Source of the DNA: Candidatus Adiutrix sp.
Lineage (GTDB): Bacteria > Desulfobacterota > Desulfarculia > Adiutricales > Adiutricaceae
Length of the DNA stretch: 6,233 nucleotides
Assembly: GCA_031283395.1 (NCBI GenBank)
Contig: JAITBV010000288.1
Span: 1 to 6,233, forward strand
Direction of reading: 5' to 3'
Numbering within the stretch: position 1 is the first letter of the stretch; each line of letters begins with the position of its first letter. The notes under the pieces are model-generated. The model was not told the origin of the DNA. It did not search any database and saw nothing but the letters and a program-made list of their open reading frames with translations. Of the stretch, positions 1-5,353 are shown piece by piece. A program made the position numbers and the translations under genes.

Positions 1-1
1 C

Positions 2-430
2 AAAAAATACAATCTTTTGATCGGCGAGCGCACGGCTGAACTCATCAAGCAGGAAGTGGGCACGGCCTATCCTTCCGACCAGGTCGACACTTTGGAGGTC
101 AGGGGCCGGGATACCTTCACCGGCATTCCCAAGGTGGTGGCCATTGATTCCGAGGAGGTCCGCAAGGCCCTGATAGAGCAGATAGACGCCATTGTGGATA
201 CGGTGCGCACAGTCCTGGAGAATACGCCGCCGGAACTGGCCTCGGATATTGTAGAGCGCGGCATTGTCCTGACCGGCGGCGGGGCCAAGCTCCGGCGTCT
301 GGATATCCTTTTAAGGGAAGAGACGGGCCTGCCGATCGCCATAGCTGACGACCCCCTGGTCACCGTGGCCGTAGGCAGCGGCCGGGCCATAGAAAATCTG
401 GACGTTTTGAAGCTTATCAGCGTCCAGTAG
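2..430 (+). CDS. mreB: MreB, rod-shape actin homologue (C-terminal part, 5' end outside window)
   Basis: This is the C-terminal 142 residues of the bacterial actin MreB, which forms membrane-bound ATP-dependent filaments that orient lateral-wall synthesis. The frame is already open at base 2, reading KKYNLLIGERTAE, a hallmark MreB segment, so the true start lies upstream. Other family landmarks are EVRGRDTFTGIPK, then a helix (SEEVRKALIEQIDAIVDTVR), then the nucleotide-binding motif GIVLTGGGAKL, then IADDPLVTVAVGSGRAIEN close to the C-terminus. The C-terminus falls where MreB proteins normally end, so the 3' end is complete (TAG at 428-430). MreC begins 9 bases later and MreD, PBP2 and RodA follow, which fits the classic elongation operon. 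The internal TTG at 17 is not a start; it encodes a Leu within the conserved NLLIGER stretch. Identity is very secure from the motifs; the promoter and N-terminal domain are not visible. Confidence 0.97.
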   Translation, partial: KKYNLLIGERTAELIKQEVGTAYPSDQVDTLEVRGRDTFTGIPKVVAIDSEEVRKALIEQIDAIVDTVRTVLENTPPELASDIVERGIVLTGGGAKLRRLDILLREETGLPIAIADDPLVTVAVGSGRAIENLDVLKLISVQ

Positions 431-433
431 AGG
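429..433 (+). promoter_or_regulatory. Ribosome binding site of mreC, supporting a TTG start
   Basis: AGAGG overlaps the mreB stop codon and lies 6 bases before the TTG at 440. It decides the start of mreC: the only later candidate, ATG at 461, has no comparable purine run at the right distance and would remove the positively charged residues before the membrane anchor. Confidence 0.65.
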
Positions 434-439
434 CGCCCC

Positions 440-1327
440 TTGTTCCCGCGGCTTAAACTGATGCTGCCGGTTTTGACCCTCTTGGGGGCCCTCCTGGTCC
501 TGTCGGCCTCCAGCCGGGCGGGTGGCGTTGGCGGCCCTTGGCGCGGCCTGTTCATGGAAGCCGCCGGGCCGGTGGAGCGGCTGGTCGCGGTCACGGTGAG
601 CGCGGTGGGAGATTTCTGGCGCGGGTATTTCCAACTGGTGGACCTGCGCAAGGAAAACCGCGAGCTTAGGAAGATTCTCGACGACCAGGCCCGCCAGATA
701 GTGGAACTGAACGAGGACCGGCTATCCGTCGCCCGCCTGAACAGTCTCCTGGGTCTCCGGGAAGCCTACCCCCATCTCCTGATGAAGCCCGCCCGCATAT
801 TGGCCTGGAATCTCGGGCCCTGGACTCGTTCCGTTACCATCAACCTCGGTGATCGCGATGGTCTGGTCCGGGATCAGGCCGTGATCCATCCCTTAGGCGT
901 GGTGGGCCGGGTGATGGAAACTTCTCCCCATTATGCCCGGGTCCTCCTGGCCACGGATTTTTCCAGCTCCATAGACGCTTTCGTCCAGCGTAGCCGGGCT
1001 CCGGGAATTTTGAGCGGTGAAGGCGGTGCTCGTATGACCCTGAAATATGTGCGCAAGGACGAGGAGGTCCGGCCGGGCGACCAAGTGGTGACCTCAGGCC
1101 TGGACGGTTTTTTCCCCGGCGGGCTGGCTCTGGGCACGGTCGGCCGGGTCAGCCGGCAGGGTCCCGGTCTGTTCATGGAGGTGGAAGTGAGGGCCCAGGC
1201 GCCCTTTGATCGCCTGGAAGAGGTGCTGGTCCTGGTCAACCAGGGGCCGCCCATAGATTGGTTGAACCTGGCCCCGGCCCTAAGGCCCCTTCTGGAAGAC
1301 GCCCTGGATGAGGAGCGCGCCCGATGA
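440..1327 (+). CDS. mreC: MreC, rod-shape-determining periplasmic scaffold
   Basis: MreC is a bitopic inner-membrane protein that links MreB/MreD to PBP2 and helps activate the RodA-PBP2 pair. The 295-residue product fits: a basic start (FPRLKLM), one transmembrane helix at about 8-24, a periplasmic linker, and a charged coiled-coil-like helix at about 62-105 (LRKENRELRKILDDQ, then LNEDRLSVARLNSLLGL). The two beta-rich MreC subdomains span about 115-268, with SVTINLGDRDGLVRDQAV, GVVGRV and the hallmark VVTSGLDGFFPGGLALGTV at 216-234. It is shorter than the E. coli protein and lacks a long C-terminal tail. The start is TTG at 440 with a good AGAGG site; ATG at 461 is the alternative. It lies 9 bases after mreB in the same frame, and its stop overlaps the mreD start (ATGA, 1324-1327), so translation is probably coupled. 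Identity is secure; the start is moderately secure. Confidence 0.95.
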   Translation: MFPRLKLMLPVLTLLGALLVLSASSRAGGVGGPWRGLFMEAAGPVERLVAVTVSAVGDFWRGYFQLVDLRKENRELRKILDDQARQIVELNEDRLSVARLNSLLGLREAYPHLLMKPARILAWNLGPWTRSVTINLGDRDGLVRDQAVIHPLGVVGRVMETSPHYARVLLATDFSSSIDAFVQRSRAPGILSGEGGARMTLKYVRKDEEVRPGDQVVTSGLDGFFPGGLALGTVGRVSRQGPGLFMEVEVRAQAPFDRLEEVLVLVNQGPPIDWLNLAPALRPLLEDALDEERAR

Positions 1328-1854
1328 TGGCCCTGGTTTATCAACCTCCTTTCGGAGTCGCCGGTTTTATCATGGTCACCTGGCTGGGCCTGCTCCTGAT
1401 CGCCGTCCAGGGGGCCATGGCCCCCTGGACGGGCGGGGTCGGCCCGGAAGTGGCGGTGATACTCGTGGTTTATGCGACCTGGAGGGCCGAAAAGTGGGTG
1501 GCCGTGCTGATCGGCTTCATCCTGGGGCTGTTTCATGACGCGGCCGGCGGCGGCCTGTTGGGGATCTACCAGGTGATCCTGATCCTCACAGCCTGGGTTT
1601 TCCATCCCTGGCGCCGCCGGGTCCACCTGGAAGCGCCCCTGCCCCTGATGTTCTGCGTCTTCAGCCTGACCCTGGGGGGGGATATTCTGGCCCTGGCCCT
1701 TGGGGCGGCGCTTTTGGGATGGCCCGGCCCGGCCTTCAACCCGGTTCCGGCCTTCCTGGTTTCGGCCCTGGCCTCGGCCCTGGTTTCACCGCCCCTGTTC
1801 TGGGCGCTTCAACGGCTCCCCGGGGGCCGCATGGCCGGGGGCCGGCATGGATAA
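1324..1854 (+). CDS. mreD: MreD, rod-shape-determining membrane protein
   Basis: MreD is a small polytopic inner-membrane partner of MreC in the Rod complex; its biochemical role is not settled. The 176-residue product is almost wholly hydrophobic, with about five membrane helices (roughly 13-33, 41-55, 57-75, 83-97 and 105-165 in two parts). It carries the family's recognisable segment GFILGLFHDAAGGGLLGIYQ at about 64-83, where the G-L-x-x-D-x-x-G-G pattern is typical. The start at 1324 overlaps the mreC stop (ATGA), with GAGGAG at 1310-1315 eight bases upstream; ATG at 1327 is an equally possible start one codon later. The gene contains a perfect 30-bp palindrome (1403-1432), a run of eight G (1674-1681) and, near its end, a tandem duplication that runs into the mrdA start. 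Its last 8 bases overlap mrdA. Sequence motifs in MreD are weak, so the call rests on both motif and position between mreC and mrdA. Confidence 0.92.
   Translation: MMALVYQPPFGVAGFIMVTWLGLLLIAVQGAMAPWTGGVGPEVAVILVVYATWRAEKWVAVLIGFILGLFHDAAGGGLLGIYQVILILTAWVFHPWRRRVHLEAPLPLMFCVFSLTLGGDILALALGAALLGWPGPAFNPVPAFLVSALASALVSPPLFWALQRLPGGRMAGGRHG
1403..1432. repeat. Perfect 30-bp palindrome inside mreD
   Basis: Bases 1403-1432 equal their own reverse complement with no mismatch. The left half reads CCGTCCAGGGGGCCA, and the centre is an NcoI-type CCATGG. As RNA it could form a 13-bp stem (11 G-C pairs) with a four-base loop CAUG. It encodes mreD residues 27-37 (AVQGAMAPWTG) around the end of the first membrane helix. 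It is followed by GGCGGGGTC rather than a T run, so it does not look like an intrinsic terminator. Its function is unknown. Confidence 0.9.
1820..1850 (+). repeat. Imperfect tandem duplication at the mreD/mrdA junction
   Basis: Two adjacent copies are visible: CCGGGGGCCGCATGG at 1820-1834 and CCGGGGGCCGGCATGG at 1835-1850. They differ by one inserted G. In the first copy the ATG (1831) is in the mreD frame and reads as Met170. In the second copy the extra base puts the ATG (1847) in another frame, where it is the mrdA start codon. The G run at 1837-1841 sits 5 bases before that start and probably acts as its weak ribosome binding site. Confidence 0.8.
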
Positions 1855-3847
1855 CGACCACCAACCCCTCTCCGGCCGCCGGGCCGGCCTGGGCCGGCCC
1901 TATCAACTCCTGACCTGGGGGGTCTTCGCCGTCTTCCTGGTCCTGGCCGGCCGGCTGTGGCATCTTCAGGTGGTCCAAGGGCCGGAATTCTTAAGCCGTA
2001 GCGACCTTAACCGCACCAAAAGGGTGGATGTCCTGCCGGTGCGGGGCCTAATCATGGACCGCAACGGGGTGGTGCTGGTGGACAACCGGGCCAGCTTCGA
2101 CCTTTGCGTCAAGAAAATCGACATCAAGGATCCGGGGCCCCTTTTGGCCGAACTGGCCGAACTCGCCGGCCGCCCTCAGGCCGAGTTGGAGCGGCGCTAT
2201 GAAGCTCTGGGCCGATCCGGCCAGAACCAGTGCCAGACCCTCATCCATTCCTTGAGCCGGGAGCAGCTCGTGGCCGTGGAGAGCCGGCGCTATCGTCTGC
2301 CAGGGGTCAGCACCCTGGCCAGTTCCGGCCGCCGGCCCCTGTCCAATGTCCTGGCCTCCCATGTTTTGGGCTACCTCGGCGAGATAAGCCAGGCCCAACT
2401 GGACTCCGAAAGACGGCTGATCGAGGAGGAAGTGCGGCAGCTGGTGCGCGAGGGCGAGACCCGCCGGGCCGCCCAGATGAAGGTGGAACTGCAGTTCAAA
2501 CCTCATCAGGCCGGCGACCTGATGGGCCAATCCGGCATTGAGCGGAGCCTGGAATATGATCTGGCCGGGCGGAGGGGCTACGCCGTTCGCGAGGTGGATT
2601 CCCGGGGCCGGGTGATTTTGGAGAGCGAGGGCTTGCCCCCCGAGCCGGGACACAGCGTCCGCCTGACCATTGACAGCCGCCTCCAGGCCATGGCCATGTC
2701 CCTTATGGACAACCGGGCCGGAGCCATAGTGGTCATGGACCCGCGCAATTTCGAGATCCTGGCCCTGGCTTCCAACCCGACCTTCCCTTTAGGCGATTTC
2801 AGTGGCAACCTCAGCCCCCAGCGCTGGCGCTCTCTGACCGAGGACCGTTTCAAGCCCTTGCTCAACCGGGCTATCGGCGGCCGCTATCCTCCCGGATCGA
2901 CCTTCAAGATTGTAACGGCCCTGGCCGCTCTGGACGAGGGGGTAGTCACCCCCGAGACCACCTTCGACTGTCATGGGAGCTTGGAACTCGGCGACAGCGT
3001 CTTCAATTGCCACAATTATGCCGGTCACGGCCGGGTGGACCTGCGCAAGGCCCTGATGCATTCCTGCGACGTTTACTTCTATGAAGTGGGCCGCCGTCTG
3101 GGCATAGACCGGCTGGCCCGCCGGGCCAGGGAGCAGTTCGGATTGGGCCGGCGCACCGGGGTGGACCTTTTGGGGGAAATAGCCGGCGTCATGCCCGACA
3201 CCGAGTGGAAAAGGCGCGAGACCGGGCGCAAATGGATGCCGGGCGAGACCCTGCCCGTGGCCATCGGCCAGGGTGCCGTGAGTACTACGCCGCTACAGGT
3301 GGCTCAGTTCACGGCGATGCTGGCCAACGGCGGTCGCCTTTACCGGCCCCGCCTGGTCAAGGAACTGGTGGATATCGAGGGCCAGACGGTCAGGACGTTT
3401 GAACCTGAGTTGGTCTTAAGCCTGGATATACCGCCCCGTTTTTTACGAGCCGTGCAAATAGGGCTGGAGGCGGCGGTGGGGGAACCGGGCGGAACCGGGC
3501 GGCTCGCGGCCCTGCCCGGACGCCGGGTCGCGGGCAAAACCGGCACCTCCCAGGTGGTCAGCAACCGGGTTTTCCAGAGTTTTTCCCGCAACCAGGTGCC
3601 TTACCGCCTGCGCGATCACGCCTGGTTCTCCTCTTATGCCCCGGCGGAAGCCCCGGAGGTGGTGGTGACCGTTCTTCTGGAACACGCCGGCGGCGGCGGG
3701 ACCTTCGCCGCTCCGGTGGCCCGGCAGATACTGGCCGCCTATTTCGATCCGGCCATAGTTCCCTTCAAGCTGCCCCGGCCCCAGGCCCAGCCGGACCTGG
3801 AACAGGAGGGAGGCCTGGCTCCCCGCCTGAATTGGGCCAGGGATTAA
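1847..3847 (+). CDS. mrdA: PBP2, elongation-specific peptidoglycan D,D-transpeptidase
   Basis: PBP2 is the class B penicillin-binding protein that crosslinks lateral-wall peptidoglycan, working as a pair with RodA. The 666-residue product has a cytoplasmic N-terminus, one membrane anchor at about 19-40, then the pedestal/head domain (PVRGLIMDRNGVVLVDN at 64-80; GYLGEIS at 175-181; a charged helical stretch at about 185-215; GQSGIERSLEYDL at 227-239). The transpeptidase domain follows, with all three catalytic motifs: S351-T-F-K354 in YPPGSTFK, S406-C-D408, and K564-T-G-T567 in VAGKTGTSQV. AIGQG (472-476) and DHAWFSSYAP (590-599) are also typical. C375, C388, H394 and C407 form a candidate metal site. 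The start ATG at 1847 overlaps mreD by 8 bases; the frame stays open 49 codons further upstream, but that part lies inside mreD and does not resemble PBP2. The length is slightly above the usual 600-650 residues, with a short Pro/Gln-rich tail. Confidence 0.96.
   Translation: MDNDHQPLSGRRAGLGRPYQLLTWGVFAVFLVLAGRLWHLQVVQGPEFLSRSDLNRTKRVDVLPVRGLIMDRNGVVLVDNRASFDLCVKKIDIKDPGPLLAELAELAGRPQAELERRYEALGRSGQNQCQTLIHSLSREQLVAVESRRYRLPGVSTLASSGRRPLSNVLASHVLGYLGEISQAQLDSERRLIEEEVRQLVREGETRRAAQMKVELQFKPHQAGDLMGQSGIERSLEYDLAGRRGYAVREVDSRGRVILESEGLPPEPGHSVRLTIDSRLQAMAMSLMDNRAGAIVVMDPRNFEILALASNPTFPLGDFSGNLSPQRWRSLTEDRFKPLLNRAIGGRYPPGSTFKIVTALAALDEGVVTPETTFDCHGSLELGDSVFNCHNYAGHGRVDLRKALMHSCDVYFYEVGRRLGIDRLARRAREQFGLGRRTGVDLLGEIAGVMPDTEWKRRETGRKWMPGETLPVAIGQGAVSTTPLQVAQFTAMLANGGRLYRPRLVKELVDIEGQTVRTFEPELVLSLDIPPRFLRAVQIGLEAAVGEPGGTGRLAALPGRRVAGKTGTSQVVSNRVFQSFSRNQVPYRLRDHAWFSSYAPAEAPEVVVTVLLEHAGGGGTFAAPVARQILAAYFDPAIVPFKLPRPQAQPDLEQEGGLAPRLNWARD
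3481..3500 (+). repeat. 10-bp tandem duplication in mrdA
   Basis: GGAACCGGGC occurs twice head to tail at 3481-3490 and 3491-3500. It encodes the conserved EPGGTGR region (about residues 546-552), just before the KTGT motif. Because the unit is not a multiple of three, loss or gain of one copy would shift the frame. Confidence 0.85.
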
Positions 3848-3850
3848 ATC

Positions 3851-3879
3851 TTGACTTAACCGCTGATAAGTATTATAAT
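3851..3879 (+). promoter_or_regulatory. Near-consensus sigma-70 promoter upstream of rodA
   Basis: TTGACT (3851-3856, five of six matches to the -35 consensus) is followed after exactly 17 bases by TATAAT (3874-3879, a perfect -10). The element starts 4 bases after the mrdA stop, in a conspicuously AT-rich patch of an otherwise GC-rich window. Transcription would start near 3886 and give a leader of about 40 bases to the rodA TTG. No terminator lies between mrdA and rodA, so this would add to read-through from upstream and could set rodA-dapL levels independently. Activity is predicted, not shown. Confidence 0.8.
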
Positions 3880-3911
3880 TACCGAATGTTTCGGGTCTGA
3901 CCGCCGGAACC

Positions 3912-3917
3912 GGGGAG
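3912..3917 (+). promoter_or_regulatory. Ribosome binding site of rodA, supporting a TTG start
   Basis: GGGGAG lies 8 bases before the TTG at 3926. Reading back in frame from 3926 there is no ATG, GTG or TTG before the in-frame TAA at 3857, and the first internal Met is residue 205. The TTG is therefore the only reasonable start. Confidence 0.8.
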
Positions 3918-3925
3918 TCCTTTAT

Positions 3926-5302
3926 TTGAGAAAATTCAGCCTCGACCATCGGCTCCTGGATAATTTCAGCTGGCCCCTTCTGCTGTCCAGCGTGGTTCTC
4001 TGCGCCGGCGGCCTTTTGAATCTCTACAGCGTTTCCTCCGCGGTCGATTTCTCCGGCGAGTGGTCCTGGTTCACGCGCCAGGGCCTTTACCTGATCCCGG
4101 CCCTGGCCATTCTGGGCGCGGTGCTTCTTCCGGACTACCAATACCTCCGGAAACTGGCCTGGCCTTTTTATCTTCTGAGCCTGTTGAGCCTTATCGCCGT
4201 GTTCTTCTTCGGCACCAAGGTCAACGGGGCCACCCGCTGGCTGGACTTGGGCCTGTTCCGCTTCCAGCCCGCCGAAGTCGTCAAGGTGGCCCTGGTGGTG
4301 GTTTTGGCCGCCTGGCTGACCAAGCGCAGTCCGGCCGCCGGCCTGGGTTTTCGGGACCTGTTGGCGCCGGCCTTCCTGATAGCGGCGCCTTTTGCGCTCA
4401 TCCACAAGCAGCCGGACCTGGGCACCGCCCTCCACCTGTCGGTTTCGTGCCTTCCGATGTTTCTGGTCTTCCGCTTCCGTTCCCGGGTGGTGTTTGTCGT
4501 AACCGTCCTGGCCGTCGCCCTGGCGGGTTTCGCCGCCTTCATGCAGTTCACCGGTTCCTGGCATGTTCTTTTGGAAAAGGGCCTGGTCAGGCCTCACCAG
4601 GTCGATCGGGTCAGGGCCTATTTGAACCCGGAAGAGCACCGCGAGGCCGGGGGCTGGCAGGTGGGGCAGGCGATGAACGCCGTGGGCAGCGGCCAGCTCA
4701 CCGGGCGCGGTTACATGGAAGGCCCCCAGCACAAAAACGGTTTTCTGCCTGAGGCGGAAACCGACTTCGCCTTCGCCGTCCTGGCCGAGGAGTGGGGTTT
4801 CGCGGGCTCGGTGGCCGTCCTGGCCGTCTTCGCCTTTCTCCTGGCCCACGGGCTGGCCGTGGCCCAGTTCAGCAAGGACCGCTTCGGCAGCCTCCTGGCC
4901 CTGGGCCCGACTTCCCTGCTGTTCTGGCAGGTGGTCATAAACGTGGGCATGGTCACCGGCCTTTTTCCGGTGGTGGGCATCCCCCTGCCCTTCATCAGCT
5001 ACGGGGGCACCTCCCTGGTGACCACCTTTCTTTCCGTGGGTCTGATCCTCAACATCGGTATGCGCCGCTATCTCTTCCAGGAGCGGCCGATCCGCGCCAA
5101 CCCCGAGGTCTGGAACCGCCCGGAGGAGGTGTCGGCCCCCAGCCGCGGCTCGATCCGTCCATTGAGCCCGGACACGCCCTTCAACCCCGAGATGCACCCC
5201 TCGCACCGTCTGCCCCACAGCCGCCCCTGGGCCAAATATCTGCGCAAAAGCAAGGCCCGCGGCCTGCGCGACTGGCAGATCCCAAGCCAGTTCGCCGACT
5301 GA
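3926..5302 (+). CDS. rodA: RodA, SEDS-family peptidoglycan glycosyltransferase
   Basis: RodA polymerises lipid II into glycan strands at the inner membrane and works as a pair with PBP2, encoded just upstream. The 458-residue product has about ten membrane helices (first at about 15-36, last at about 353-380). Visible SEDS signatures are GTKVNGATRWLDLG (96-109), FQPAEVVK (113-120, with Ala where Ser is more usual), KQPDLGTAL (161-169), the loop motif NGFLPEAETDFAFAVLAEE (271-289) with the presumed catalytic Asp280, and GIPLPFISYGGTSLV (351-365). The start is TTG at 3926 with GGGGAG upstream; no other start is available. It has its own predicted promoter in the 78-base gap after mrdA. The oddity is length: typical RodA has about 370-420 residues and ends soon after the last helix, whereas here a hydrophilic Pro/Arg/Ser-rich tail runs from about 384 to 458. 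FtsW is the alternative SEDS member, but the PBP2 neighbour and Rod operon favour RodA. Confidence 0.94.
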   Translation: MRKFSLDHRLLDNFSWPLLLSSVVLCAGGLLNLYSVSSAVDFSGEWSWFTRQGLYLIPALAILGAVLLPDYQYLRKLAWPFYLLSLLSLIAVFFFGTKVNGATRWLDLGLFRFQPAEVVKVALVVVLAAWLTKRSPAAGLGFRDLLAPAFLIAAPFALIHKQPDLGTALHLSVSCLPMFLVFRFRSRVVFVVTVLAVALAGFAAFMQFTGSWHVLLEKGLVRPHQVDRVRAYLNPEEHREAGGWQVGQAMNAVGSGQLTGRGYMEGPQHKNGFLPEAETDFAFAVLAEEWGFAGSVAVLAVFAFLLAHGLAVAQFSKDRFGSLLALGPTSLLFWQVVINVGMVTGLFPVVGIPLPFISYGGTSLVTTFLSVGLILNIGMRRYLFQERPIRANPEVWNRPEEVSAPSRGSIRPLSPDTPFNPEMHPSHRLPHSRPWAKYLRKSKARGLRDWQIPSQFAD

Positions 5303-5353
5303 ATGAACGCGCCTTAAGGCCCGGCCCCGGACGCCGTTTGACAGGAGACGCCC
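5303..5353 (+). other. rodA-dapL intergenic gap with a 10-bp palindrome and a ribosome binding site
   Basis: The 51-base gap holds a perfect palindrome, GCCTTAAGGC (5311-5320), then a C/G-rich stretch, then AGGAG (5343-5347) six bases before the dapL ATG. No T-run terminator is visible, so dapL is probably cotranscribed with rodA. A TTGACA at 5338-5343 has no usable -10 partner upstream of the start codon. Confidence 0.6.

Noticed and set aside
637..653. A 17-base exact match between mreC (637-653) and mrdA (3034-3050).
   Set aside because: Both copies encode VDLRK with the preferred codons of this genome in unrelated domains; no flanking similarity suggests a repeat element.
931..1626. A 231-codon minus-strand frame opposite mreC and mreD.
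   Set aside because: It has Pro/Arg/Ser-rich composition with no motif, and it lies antisense to confident genes; it is a shadow of GC-rich coding.
1759..1783. Repeated TCGGCCCTGG (1762-1771 and 1774-1783) in mreD.
   Set aside because: The 12-base period is in frame and encodes an Ala/Leu/Ser-rich membrane helix (SALASALV), so simple composition explains it.
1700..1846. Upstream in-frame extension of PBP2 by 49 codons.
   Set aside because: This part overlaps mreD almost entirely, has Arg/Pro-rich shadow composition, and lies before a normal PBP2 N-terminus that starts at ATG 1847.
3443..5218. A 591-codon open frame on the minus strand opposite the end of mrdA and most of rodA.
   Set aside because: It is antisense to two genes with clear family motifs, runs through the intergenic promoter, and its translation is low-complexity (rich in Gly, Gln, His, Glu) with no recognisable domain. 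Long antisense frames are expected with this GC-rich codon use.
5311..5320. Palindrome GCCTTAAGGC after rodA considered as a terminator.
   Set aside because: It has no loop and no following T run, and a 10-base palindrome is not improbable in a window of this size.
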